The notes under the pieces are model-generated. The model was not told the origin of the DNA and did not search any database. It worked only from the letters and a program-made list of their open reading frames with translations. DNA of 51,220 nt from assembly GCA_905479975.1 (NCBI GenBank), contig CAJQOS010000052.1, positions 1 through 51,220 of the forward strand. The letters run 5' to 3'. This stretch comes from an uncultured Puniceicoccaceae bacterium (GTDB taxonomy: Bacteria > Verrucomicrobiota > Verrucomicrobiia > Opitutales > Coraliomargaritaceae). Positions 19,368 through 27,382 of the stretch are shown here, in pieces (position 1 is the stretch's first letter; the number at the start of each line of letters is the position of its first letter). Made by a program: the position numbers and the translations under genes.

Positions 19368-21032
19368 ATGTCAGACGCCAAAGATACGCCGACCGATTTT
19401 ATTCGCCAAATGATTGCTGCCGATGTGGCCGCAGGTAAAAACAATGGACGTGTGCAAACACGCTTCCCGCCTGAGCCTAATGGTTATTTGCAGATTGGTC
19501 ATGCGAAAGCGATTTGTGTGAATTTCGGCGTGGCTGAAGAGTTCGGTGGGCAGTGTAATCTGCGCTTTGACGACACGAATCCTGAGAAAGAGAGCGACGA
19601 GTTCGTGCGCGCGATCGAGCAAGACATCGCGTGGCTGGGCTTCAAGTGGACGAAGATCTGTTTCGCGAGTGATTATTTTGAGCAACTCTTTGAGTGGGCG
19701 ATCAAGCTGATCGAAGAGGGGCATGCGTATGTCGAGGAACTTTCGTTCGACGAGATGCGTGAGTATCGCGGTTCGGTTAATGAGCCTGGGCGTCCAAGTC
19801 CACATCGTGAACGTCCGATTGAGGAGAGCGTGGATCTCTTTAAGCGTATGCGCGCGGGTGAGTTTGCCGATGGCGAGAAGGTGCTACGCGCCAAAATCGA
19901 CATGACGCATCCGAATATGAATATGCGCGACCCTGTGATGTATCGCATCAAGCGTATGCATCACCACCGCTTGGGCGACAAATGGTGCATGTATCCGAGC
20001 TACGATTTTACACACGGTCAGAGTGACTCGCTGGAAGGCATCACGCACTCGTTGTGCTCGCTAGAGTTTGAAGATCACCGTCCGCTCTACGATTGGTTTA
20101 TCGAGAAGCTCGGTATTTTTCCGTCCAAACAGACTGAGTTCTCACGCTTGAACATGACTTACACCGTCATGAGTAAGCGTAAACTGCGTGAACTCGTGGA
20201 AGGTAACTTCGTTGATGGTTGGGATGATCCGCGCCTACCGACACTGTCGGGCATGCGTCGTCGTGGCTATCCGGCTGCGGCCATTCGTCAGTTCTGTGAA
20301 ACTGTGGGCCTGACTAAGGTGAATTCCATCAGTGATGTGGCGCTGCTCGAACACGCGGTGCGCGCTGAGCTGAACAGCACGTCGATCCGTCGCATGGCGG
20401 TGTTTAATCCGCTGGAGATTGAGATTACCAACTGGCCAGAAGGTCAGGTCGTCGAAGTGGAGGGGGTGAACAATCCCGAAGATGAATCGGCGGGCACACG
20501 TAATATCCCATTTTCAGGACGTCTGTTCATCGAGCAAGATGACTTTAAGGAAGAGGCGAATCGTAAATTCTTCCGTCTGAAAAAGGGTGGCGAAGTGCGC
20601 TTGCGCAATGCTTACATCATCAAGTGCGATGACGTGGAGAAGGATGCCGATGGCACGATCACGAAGGTGCTGTGCTCGGTCGATCTCGACACGCTCAACA
20701 AGCAACCGACCGATCGTAAGGTGAAGGGTGTGATTCATTGGGTCAGTGCGGAGCATGCTGTCGAAACACCGGTGCGCCTGTTTGATCGCTTGTTCACTGA
20801 AGAGAACCCTGAAGCGGACAAAGAGATTTCATTTACTAAGTATGTAAACCCAGAGTCTTCGAAAGAGGTGAAGGTGCTCTGTGAGCCGAGCCTCATGAAT
20901 ATGGCTGCGGGCGAGCAGTGTCAGTTCGAGCGTATCGGTTACTTCTGTGTGGATAACAAGCTTTCGAAGCCTGGTGCACCTGTGTTTAACCGCACGGTGG
21001 CACTGCGTGATTCGTGGGCGAAGAAAAAGTAG
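19368..21032 (+). CDS. glnS: Glutaminyl-tRNA synthetase
   Basis: The ~554-aa class I enzyme charges tRNA-Gln. The N-terminal motif is RFPPEPNGYLQIGHAKAI. The catalytic core contains RFDDTNPEKE and a KMSKS-type MSKRKLREL at about 265. The two-barrel anticodon domain continues to the C-terminus (SSKEVKVLCEPSL, then FERIGYFCVDNK). Length matches E. coli GlnS. ATG 19368 fits the family start. It follows gltX by 142 bp, so a shared transcript is possible. A clear terminator lies at 21103-21142. Confidence 0.96.
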   Translation: MSDAKDTPTDFIRQMIAADVAAGKNNGRVQTRFPPEPNGYLQIGHAKAICVNFGVAEEFGGQCNLRFDDTNPEKESDEFVRAIEQDIAWLGFKWTKICFASDYFEQLFEWAIKLIEEGHAYVEELSFDEMREYRGSVNEPGRPSPHRERPIEESVDLFKRMRAGEFADGEKVLRAKIDMTHPNMNMRDPVMYRIKRMHHHRLGDKWCMYPSYDFTHGQSDSLEGITHSLCSLEFEDHRPLYDWFIEKLGIFPSKQTEFSRLNMTYTVMSKRKLRELVEGNFVDGWDDPRLPTLSGMRRRGYPAAAIRQFCETVGLTKVNSISDVALLEHAVRAELNSTSIRRMAVFNPLEIEITNWPEGQVVEVEGVNNPEDESAGTRNIPFSGRLFIEQDDFKEEANRKFFRLKKGGEVRLRNAYIIKCDDVEKDADGTITKVLCSVDLDTLNKQPTDRKVKGVIHWVSAEHAVETPVRLFDRLFTEENPEADKEISFTKYVNPESSKEVKVLCEPSLMNMAAGEQCQFERIGYFCVDNKLSKPGAPVFNRTVALRDSWAKKK

Positions 21033-21102
21033 CCTCCTTCGGCGTTCGTGATCTGTCGTAATATAGATCACGCAGCTGACTGAGCATTGCGAATAATTTA
21101 TT

Positions 21103-21142
21103 GAACCGACGATTGCGAATGCGATTCGTCGGTTCTTTTTTT
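21103..21142 (+). terminator. Rho-independent terminator after glnS
   Basis: A perfect 10-bp stem GAACCGACGA / TCGTCGGTTC with a 13-nt loop is followed by a run of T residues (21135-21142), about 70 bp after the glnS stop. Confidence 0.88.
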
Positions 21143-21169
21143 ATGTTTACTGGGTTTGAGGCGAAACAG

Positions 21170-21310
21170 GTAGGTGGCTTCCTTTAGGTCGGGAGATCCT
21201 GAGCTTGTTTCAACCCCTGAGCTTGTCGAAGTGTCGAATGGGTGGCCACCCGCTTTGAGCAAATGCTATCGATGGCCGTGTCGGTCGAGCACCTAAAGGA
21301 ACTCGACTAC
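21170..21310. repeat. 141-bp dispersed repeat, copy 1
   Basis: This segment matches 48331-48471 over the same 141-bp length with scattered mismatches and in the same orientation. The ends are imperfect inverted repeats: TTCCTTTAGGT near the left and ACCTAAAGGAA near the right. Inside lies CTGAGCTTGTCGAAGTGTCGAA, whose core is a frequent bacterial palindromic repeat. Gene-free; it is followed by the PhoD-like gene 57 bp later. Confidence 0.85.
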
Positions 21311-21366
21311 GAAAACCGTAGCGGATGATCGAGCGCCATCAGGCGCACGGTTTTTCAGAAAGCCAT

Positions 21367-22368
21367 CTATCGTTCTAACTCGATGCGCTGCATGTTGACC
21401 GCTTGATTTGAGCGGTCACGGATCTCTGCTGTGACCGTGATTGGCTGACTGTTCCAGTCGATCAGCAGGATGCCGAAACCTAGTTGTTTGTGGACTTCAT
21501 CGACGCGGTGCTTGTTCGGCTCGCCCTTGAAGTTTTCCCATGAGTGCGTGAGTCCGCTGGAGGTGACGTCCATCAAGGGATAGGGGGCATCGTCCTCTTG
21601 TAGAACGGAAATCTCGTGGATGTGGCGGTCGCCACTGATGCAGATCACACCTGGGATCGATTCGTCGCGGATCAGATTAAGCAACCATGCGCGGTCGGGG
21701 AAATGCCCCCAGCGCTCGTAGTTGTGCTCATTAGAAATGATTTGAGTGCCGCTAACGAGGATGTTGATTTGAGCGGTGCTCTTGCGCAGAGTGTCGGCCA
21801 GCCAGTTGCGCTGAACTTCGCCGAGTAAATCGCGATGTTCGGCTTTGCGCTTGGTCGAGAAGTAGCGGTTGTCCAATAGGATGACTTTGACGCGCTTGCC
21901 TTCAGGACCGAAATCGTAGTCGCCATAGATCCCTTCGCGATGGCGCCGTGGATCGTTGGTTGGCACATCCATGAAGTCGAGTGCGAGACCTTGGGTGATT
22001 GTTTTGAGCGGGTAAGTGGAAGTCGCGTCGTTCCAGCCGTAGTCATGGTCGTCCCATGTGCCTACGATGGGGAATAGTTTACGAAAGGCGGCGTAGTTGG
22101 GCCGCTTGAGTTGCTCTTGGTATTTCGCTTCGATCACAGCGGCGTCTTTGGAATCGCCGTAGATATTATCGCCTCCCCATATCCAGAGGTCGGGCTGGTT
22201 TTCAGCGATCACAGGCCATAGCGGCTGCGGTAGGAATTGGCGGTTGCAGGATCCAAAGGCGATGACTTCGAGCGGCGTGTCGAAATCGGTGGGGTGGTAG
22301 GCACTGGCGAATGGGCTAAGTGCGAGGGAGAGCAATGTGGCGATCGAGAGCGGATGAAACAGTGACAT
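21367..22368 (-). CDS. PhoD-like alkaline phosphatase / metallophosphoesterase
   Basis: The ~333-aa protein starts with a Sec signal peptide (MSLFHPLSIATLLSLALSPF, cleavage after ASA), so it is periplasmic or secreted. The PhoD-type metal motifs follow: IAFGSCNRQ, IWGGDNIYGD, GTWDDHDYGWND, VKVILLDNRY and ISGDRHIHEIS. It should hydrolyse phosphodiester or phosphomonoester substrates using bound metal. It is shorter than classical PhoD (no N-terminal Ig-like domain and no Tat motif), like the small marine PhoD-like hydrolases. A start at 22404 would add 12 residues before the signal peptide and is less likely. Confidence 0.88.
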   Translation of the reverse strand: MSLFHPLSIATLLSLALSPFASAYHPTDFDTPLEVIAFGSCNRQFLPQPLWPVIAENQPDLWIWGGDNIYGDSKDAAVIEAKYQEQLKRPNYAAFRKLFPIVGTWDDHDYGWNDATSTYPLKTITQGLALDFMDVPTNDPRRHREGIYGDYDFGPEGKRVKVILLDNRYFSTKRKAEHRDLLGEVQRNWLADTLRKSTAQINILVSGTQIISNEHNYERWGHFPDRAWLLNLIRDESIPGVICISGDRHIHEISVLQEDDAPYPLMDVTSSGLTHSWENFKGEPNKHRVDEVHKQLGFGILLIDWNSQPITVTAEIRDRSNQAVNMQRIELER

Positions 22369-22455
22369 GGCTAATGTCTTATGGTGCGGCATTCGTTGCT
22401 GCAAGTGGATATGCTGAGAGTAGAAGCGTGCTTCCAGCCGCTTTCATTGTGGGGT

Positions 22456-22474
22456 AAGCGGCAGGATGCCGCTT
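22456..22474. repeat. REP-like hairpin
   Basis: AAGCGGC and GCCGCTT enclose a 5-nt loop (AGGAT), with a related partial sequence just before it. It lies upstream of the PhoD-like gene. No terminator T-run is present. Confidence 0.45.
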
Positions 22475-22521
22475 CTAGTGTGAGTGCATCTGACGTATGT
22501 GTGTTGCTTTGGGAGGGACGG

Positions 22522-22782
22522 CCTCTGCGCTAATCTTTACCCATAAGTTGAGAATGTGTGAAGCTGGTGGTAAAAAAGCTTCCCTGCGAAGGGAAGGTGT
22601 CTCGGTCCGCCGAGACGGAAGGGTTTCGCGCAACATGAGCAGATTCTTTGGGCTAACCCGCCGAAACCCCTCCGACCCCGCAGACGGGGCCACCTCCCCT
22701 TCGCGGGGGAGGAGCTCAAAGAATTGCGTTCATCGCGACAACAAGAATATACAAACTTATGGGTAAATATCAGCCTCTGCGC
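22522..22782. mobile_element. Non-autonomous transposable element (MITE) with 9-bp target duplication
   Basis: The element body is 22531-22773 (243 bp). Its ends are inverted repeats sharing TTTACCCATAAGTT exactly (22536-22549 and 22753-22766) and matching roughly in the 5 outer bases. The body is flanked on both sides by the identical 9-mer CCTCTGCGC (22522-22530 and 22774-22782), a target-site duplication. No transposase is encoded. The interior holds GC-rich hairpin blocks (AAGCTTCCCTGCGAAGGGA; CTCCCCTTCGCGGGGGAG). A 9-bp duplication suits mobilisation by an IS4- or IS1-like transposase elsewhere in the genome (inference). Confidence 0.88.
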
Positions 22783-22895
22783 CGTCAGCTGAGCCTCAGC
22801 ACAGAATCCAAGCACCAGCAAACCGCAAGACGAAGCGCGCCTAGCGAAGAAGGAAGATTGACAAGGGCAGGGCAGTTGCCGTCAATCGGCGGCTC

Positions 22896-23966
22896 ATGAG
22901 CGAAGAAAAGCCAGTTATCCTTACATGTGCGCAACCTACCGGTGTTTTAACACTCGGTAACTATCTTGGGGCGGTTAAAAATTGGGCGACCATGCTCGAC
23001 GATAATACCTGCTATTTCGGTGTGGTGGACATGCACGCGATCACGGTCAAATATACGCCGGCAGAGCTGCGTAAGAACACGCTGTCCTGCGTGGCGCAAT
23101 ACATCGCTTGCGGTCTCGACCCCGCGCGTTCGAATATTTTCATTCAGTCGCATGTCATTGGGCATACCGAGTTGGCTTGGTTACTGAGCTGCATCACGCC
23201 GATCGGTGATCTGCAGCGCATGACGCAGTTTAAGGAAAAGGCCGCGAAGCTCGGCTTTAAAGTCGACCAAGGTGAAGGCGGCGAGGGTGTGAAGATCGCC
23301 AATGAAGGCACGCGTCAAGGTGCGTCGCTCAATTCCGGTCTGCTAATGTATCCCGTGCTGATGGCCGCGGATATTTTGCTCTACAATGCAGATGCAGTGC
23401 CAGTCGGTAACGACCAGAAGCAGCATCTAGAGATCTGCCGTGATTTGGCACATCGTTTTAATACCACTTATTCGGAGACGTTTACGATTCCAGCACCATT
23501 CATTCCGAAGACCGGCGCACGTATCATGTCGCTGCAAGATCCGGAGCGTAAGATGTCGAAGAGTGACGATAATCAAAATGCGACGCTCTACATTCTGGAT
23601 AAGCCAGACGTGTTGCGTAAGAAGATCATGAGCTCGGTGACGGACTCGGGCAACGAGATCGTGGCCCGCGACGACAAGCCAGGCGTTACCAATCTCTTGC
23701 AGATCCATACCGCGATCAGTGGCCGTTCGACTGCGGATCTCGAAGCTGCGTTTGTCGGCAAGGGGTATGGCGACCTGAAAAAGGAAGTGGCCGATGTCGT
23801 GATCGCTGCGTTGGAGCCAGTGCAAGCACGCTACGAAGAGTTGATTAAGGATAAGAAATATCTGGAATCAGTGCTGAAGGACGGTGCGGGCGAAGCGCAA
23901 AAGCGCGCTTACAAAACGCTCGGCAAGGTCTATCGTAAGGCAGGCTTTGTGGAGCGTCCTCGTTAA
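22896..23966 (+). CDS. trpS: Tryptophanyl-tRNA synthetase
   Basis: The 356-aa class I synthetase charges tRNA-Trp. The HIGH-equivalent region is AQPTGVLTLGNYLGA (about 14-28). The KMSKS site is PERKMSKSDDNQNAT (about 218-232). Core strands PVLMAADILLYNADAVPVGNDQKQHLE are intact. Between MTQFKEKA and SGLLMYPVLMA there is a Gly/Glu-rich insertion of roughly 20-25 residues compared with the E. coli type, making the protein slightly longer than usual. The ATG at 22896 gives the usual short N-terminus. It starts 113 bp after the MITE. Confidence 0.95.
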   Translation: MSEEKPVILTCAQPTGVLTLGNYLGAVKNWATMLDDNTCYFGVVDMHAITVKYTPAELRKNTLSCVAQYIACGLDPARSNIFIQSHVIGHTELAWLLSCITPIGDLQRMTQFKEKAAKLGFKVDQGEGGEGVKIANEGTRQGASLNSGLLMYPVLMAADILLYNADAVPVGNDQKQHLEICRDLAHRFNTTYSETFTIPAPFIPKTGARIMSLQDPERKMSKSDDNQNATLYILDKPDVLRKKIMSSVTDSGNEIVARDDKPGVTNLLQIHTAISGRSTADLEAAFVGKGYGDLKKEVADVVIAALEPVQARYEELIKDKKYLESVLKDGAGEAQKRAYKTLGKVYRKAGFVERPR

Positions 23967-24037
23967 GTGTTGAAAAGAGGGTTGATCGCGGCGCTAGAGT
24001 CGCTTTGATCTGTCTCTAAACTAACCACGCTCCCCGC

Positions 24038-25483
24038 ATGCAATCGGACGACGAAGCCCCACTCACTCTTTCTAAATGGCCCTTTTATTTGGGGGACATC
24101 CTTCTTGTTGTTACCGCGCTTGCGATTGCCATTCTAGGTGAGTGGCAGCTGACGGACATGCAGGTGGTTTCTTGTGTGCTTGCGGTGGCCTTGGGGGCCG
24201 CGATTTTTGTGCTGCCGTATATTGTCGAATATTCGATGCGCGTGCGGGAGGTGTCTGATGATCGTGAGTCGGAGTTGCGTTTATTACGGGGGCATTTGCA
24301 AAAGGCCGAGGCTGCGTTGTTGCAATACCATGAGCGTCTCCAGAAGTTGGAGTCCGGTTCCGGTTCGGTCGATCAGCGTTGTGAACTCTTGGCGTCTGCG
24401 GTGGATCAGAAGCTGATTGCCGAGGCGCAGCGTATATTCGAATTGTCCCAGCAGGTCGAAGCTCTGAATGCGAAGGCGCAGGAGCCTGATGCTGCAAACG
24501 AGTCGGTTGTAGCGCTGCAAACTGAGTTGGCGGCACTGGAGGCACGTTTGACCGAGTCGGTTGAGCCATTGTCTGTAATCGAATCACGCTTGTCAGCGGT
24601 TGAAGAGAGTGCCCCCGCACCTGCCTCAGAAGAGGAGCGTTCTACGCGTTCGCCTCGTCAGCGCCGGATGAAGTCGGATTCGGGATTGTTGCATCGTGCG
24701 ATTCAAGTGAAGCAGGATTCGGCGTCATCGGCAGTGAGCCGTATTATTGATTCTAAAAATAAATTAGTGGAGCCAGAGAAGGCGCAGGTGTCTGACGCTG
24801 AGCCATTGCCTGATCCTAAATCTGAAACAGAGGAGTCAGTAGTCGAAGAGCCAGTCGTCGAGGAGCCGATCATTGACGCTGAGCCAGTAGTCGCGGCAGC
24901 GCCAGAGCTGGTGGTGGAGCTTGATCCTGAGGAGCCCGCAGAGAGCCTGGATGGATTGCCGGAGAATATTGAAGTGTCGCTTGGGGCAGATCTGATCGAG
25001 GATGATGAGTTGCTGGAGGCTGAGGCACGTGCTGAGAGTGAGAAGAGTGAGAAGAGTGAAAGTAAGAGTGAGTCTTCTGTGGAGCCTAAACCGGAAGTTG
25101 AGGCCGAGACGCCGACTGAGACTGAGGCTAAGGCTTCGAAGCCCGCGCCCGAGGCGAAGGCTGAAGCGAAAGATTTATTTGGCGAGGCCGAGCCTGCTAC
25201 GACTCGTCGTGCACGCACGAAGGCAAACGACGCAGTTTTTACTGTGAGCATTTTGATTGGTATCGGCAACAAGCCGTTCCTGCGTGGCAGTGGTGGTGGT
25301 CTCTCTTGGGAGTCCGGTCTCCCCATGGACTTCGAGGAGATTGGCAAATGGCGCTGGGTCGCTCCGGTAGACATGGAGGAGCCCGTTGAGTTGCAAGTCT
25401 ATCGTAATGACGAAGATCCGGACCGGAAAGGGCGCTACACTTTGGAGCCAGGGCAGAAGCTGGAAGTGTTCCCTGTTTTTTAG
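24038..25483 (+). CDS. Acidic coiled-coil membrane protein of unknown function
   Basis: The 481-aa protein has two membrane helices near the N-terminus (about 14-33 and 40-60), then a coiled coil rich in Leu, Glu and Gln (about 70-190). A long, very acidic, low-complexity region follows, with repeated VVEEP and ESEKSEK elements (about 230-380). A compact C-terminal domain (~385-481) contains VSILIGIGNKPFLRG and GLSWESGLPMDFEEIGKWRW. I do not recognise a named family. The layout suggests an inner-membrane scaffold with a cytoplasmic arm. It is 71 bp after trpS; nothing links its role to translation. Confidence 0.75.
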   Translation: MQSDDEAPLTLSKWPFYLGDILLVVTALAIAILGEWQLTDMQVVSCVLAVALGAAIFVLPYIVEYSMRVREVSDDRESELRLLRGHLQKAEAALLQYHERLQKLESGSGSVDQRCELLASAVDQKLIAEAQRIFELSQQVEALNAKAQEPDAANESVVALQTELAALEARLTESVEPLSVIESRLSAVEESAPAPASEEERSTRSPRQRRMKSDSGLLHRAIQVKQDSASSAVSRIIDSKNKLVEPEKAQVSDAEPLPDPKSETEESVVEEPVVEEPIIDAEPVVAAAPELVVELDPEEPAESLDGLPENIEVSLGADLIEDDELLEAEARAESEKSEKSESKSESSVEPKPEVEAETPTETEAKASKPAPEAKAEAKDLFGEAEPATTRRARTKANDAVFTVSILIGIGNKPFLRGSGGGLSWESGLPMDFEEIGKWRWVAPVDMEEPVELQVYRNDEDPDRKGRYTLEPGQKLEVFPVF

Positions 25484-25560
25484 TTTGTCAGCGATTCCGC
25501 TAAATCTGCCATTGCTAGCTTGAAACATATTCTACCCAAATATATCTAACCGTTTTCTAT

Positions 25561-27087
25561 ATGAGTGAATCAAATTTTTCTATGCCCATTTCTTTCGAAG
25601 CACTCGTCGATTCGGCTCCCGATGCGGTGGTCGTTCATGATCTGGAAAACCAAGTGCTTTATTGGAATCAAGCGGCGGCAGCGCTCTACGGTTGGTCAGT
25701 GGATGAGATCCAGGGGCGTCCTGTGGCACGTATTTTCTATCTGAATAAGGCCGAGCGTGAAGGTGCGGTCGAAGTGCTGCGTGATCAAGGTCACTGGTCC
25801 GGTGAATTGCGTCAGATCGATCGCAATGGCTATGAGTATTACATTCAGTCTCGGCAGCAGCTGTTTCGGGACGAAGCGGGTGAGCCAGTCGCGGTGGTTT
25901 GCTATAATACCAATATCACTGAGCAGAAAAAGCTAAAGGACGCAGAGGAACGTGCGCACCATGTTCGCTCTTCCAGCATTTTGGCTGGCGGCGTCGCTCA
26001 TGAGCTGAATAACGCACTCGCTCCGATTATGCTTTCGGCTGCGATGCTGAAGCGTTCCTTAGAGGATGAGAAGTCGCGTAATATGGTCTCGATGATCGAG
26101 AAATGCGCGAATAAAGGTGCTGCTTTGATTGCCGACCTATTATCGTTTGAGCGCGGTAAGGGCGGTGGTAATGACCTCATTCGCAAGACTCAGGTCGAGC
26201 GCTCGTTGAAGCGCGTGGGCGAGAAAATTATTCCGCCGGAAGTTAGTTTGAAGGTCGATATCGTCGAAGACCTGTGGGAGTGCCGCGGTGAAATGTCTGA
26301 GATTTCGGAAGTCTTCGAACACGCGATGCGGAATGCCTGCGAAGCGATGCCCGAGGGCGGAATTTTACAGGTCAAAGTCGGCAACCGCTTGTTCGATGAG
26401 AATTTTCAGAACCTCGCACCCGAGGCTAAAGCTGGCGCGTATGTGACCTTTATCTTTACGGATAATGGCCATGGCATCGAAGAGAGTTTGATCAAGCGTG
26501 TCGCTGAGCCGTTCTTTACCACCAAAGATCCCAAGCAAGGCTACGGCTTTGGGTTGGCGAACTCTCAGGCGATCGTCAAAGGACATAAGGGCTTTATGGT
26601 CTTGGAGAGTGATCATGGCCGCGGCACGACCTTGAGTATTTTTCTCCCTGCCGAGATTGCCGTTGAGAAAGTCACTGGTTCCGCGCCTCCTTTTGTCGTG
26701 AGTAAAGAGGGGAACGGTAAGCTGGTTCTTGTTGCGGACGATGAATTCTTTATTCGCGAGACGATCAAAAAGACACTGGAAGACCGAGGCTACGATGTGA
26801 TTACTGCTCAGGACGGCACCGAAGCCTTAGCTGTTTACGCCAGCCGTATCAACGACGTTAATATGGTCGTCACCAATGTCGAGATGCCCTTTATGGACGG
26901 CCCCTCACTGTGTCGTGCCTTGAAGAAGCTGAATCCGGAAGTAAAGATTTTGGTCTCCAGTGGCCATAAGCAGCGCGAGAAGGTTCAGGAAATTAAATCC
27001 TGTGGGGTCGAGCACTTCTTGGCCAAGCCATACACCGCCGACAATCTGGCAGATCGTGTGCATGCGATCCTCAATGCTGAGGGTTGA
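25561..27087 (+). CDS. Hybrid histidine kinase: PAS - HisKA/HATPase - degenerate receiver
   Basis: The 508-aa cytoplasmic protein has an N-terminal PAS domain (about 12-125), a kinase core with the phospho-accepting His147 in AGGVAHELNN, the ATP-binding motifs DNGHGI, EPFFTTK and GYGFGLAN, and a C-terminal receiver (about 390-508). The receiver keeps the acidic pair in VADDEFF, the Ser/Thr in LVSSGHK and the Lys in FLAKPY. The phospho-acceptor position reads VVTNVEMP instead of Asp, i.e. Asn439, encoded AAT at 26875-26877. It may signal without phosphorylation, or sense through PAS only. It has no membrane segment and no visible partner regulator next to it. Confidence 0.9.
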   Translation: MSESNFSMPISFEALVDSAPDAVVVHDLENQVLYWNQAAAALYGWSVDEIQGRPVARIFYLNKAEREGAVEVLRDQGHWSGELRQIDRNGYEYYIQSRQQLFRDEAGEPVAVVCYNTNITEQKKLKDAEERAHHVRSSSILAGGVAHELNNALAPIMLSAAMLKRSLEDEKSRNMVSMIEKCANKGAALIADLLSFERGKGGGNDLIRKTQVERSLKRVGEKIIPPEVSLKVDIVEDLWECRGEMSEISEVFEHAMRNACEAMPEGGILQVKVGNRLFDENFQNLAPEAKAGAYVTFIFTDNGHGIEESLIKRVAEPFFTTKDPKQGYGFGLANSQAIVKGHKGFMVLESDHGRGTTLSIFLPAEIAVEKVTGSAPPFVVSKEGNGKLVLVADDEFFIRETIKKTLEDRGYDVITAQDGTEALAVYASRINDVNMVVTNVEMPFMDGPSLCRALKKLNPEVKILVSSGHKQREKVQEIKSCGVEHFLAKPYTADNLADRVHAILNAEG

Positions 27088-27103
27088 GGGGACTCAGACA
27101 CAG

Positions 27104-27131
27104 AAAAGCCCCGTCCGAAAACGAGGCTTTA
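27104..27131. terminator. Bidirectional terminator-like hairpin
   Basis: AAAGCCCCGT and ACGAGGCTTT form a stem with one mismatch around CCGAAA. It follows the hybrid kinase stop by 17 bp, and on the minus strand it sits immediately beyond the tRNA-Leu 3' fragment. It may be the original terminator of tRNA-Leu before the island inserted. Confidence 0.55.
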
Positions 27132-27194
27132 AAGAATACCCAGAGTGGGGATCGAACCCACACATCCGAAGATACAAGATTTTGAGTCTAGCGC
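27132..27194. repeat. Left 63-bp island boundary repeat (displaced tRNA-Leu 3' fragment)
   Basis: This is a perfect copy of 39623-39685, which is the 3' part of the intact tRNA-Leu(CAA) gene on the minus strand plus 5 bp of flank. Here only the 3' ~58 nt of the tRNA exist (27137-27194, anticodon CAA complement at 27182-27184); the D arm and 5' acceptor are missing. It marks the far attachment site of the integrated island. Confidence 0.93.
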
Positions 27195-27382
27195 TCTATG
27201 TTTATTATCAATGACTTATGGCTATAGTTTCTACGTGTTAACGAATTTAAACGTTAGTTAACAAGATTAGGCACGAAAAATATTTTTTCACCAAAAGTGG
27301 ATTTGGCTAAGGAATCTGGTGGATTTTCTAAGGCATTTTAGTCGTAGGGGATTGATCTATTAATCGTCGAAATTATCGGACT
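27195..27382. other. AT-rich, gene-free end of the island
   Basis: These 188 bp inside the left boundary are AT-rich and contain GTTAACG - AATTTAAA - CGTTA - GTTAAC (27237-27262), an imperfect inverted arrangement. It might be an integrase or directionality-factor binding region, but no such gene is present. No gene or terminator for hsdM was recognised. Confidence 0.45.

Noticed and set aside
26960..27214. 84-codon plus-strand frame running past the hybrid kinase stop
   Set aside because: Out of frame with the kinase and includes the complement of the tRNA-Leu fragment (EYPEWGSNPHIRRY), a typical tRNA artefact.
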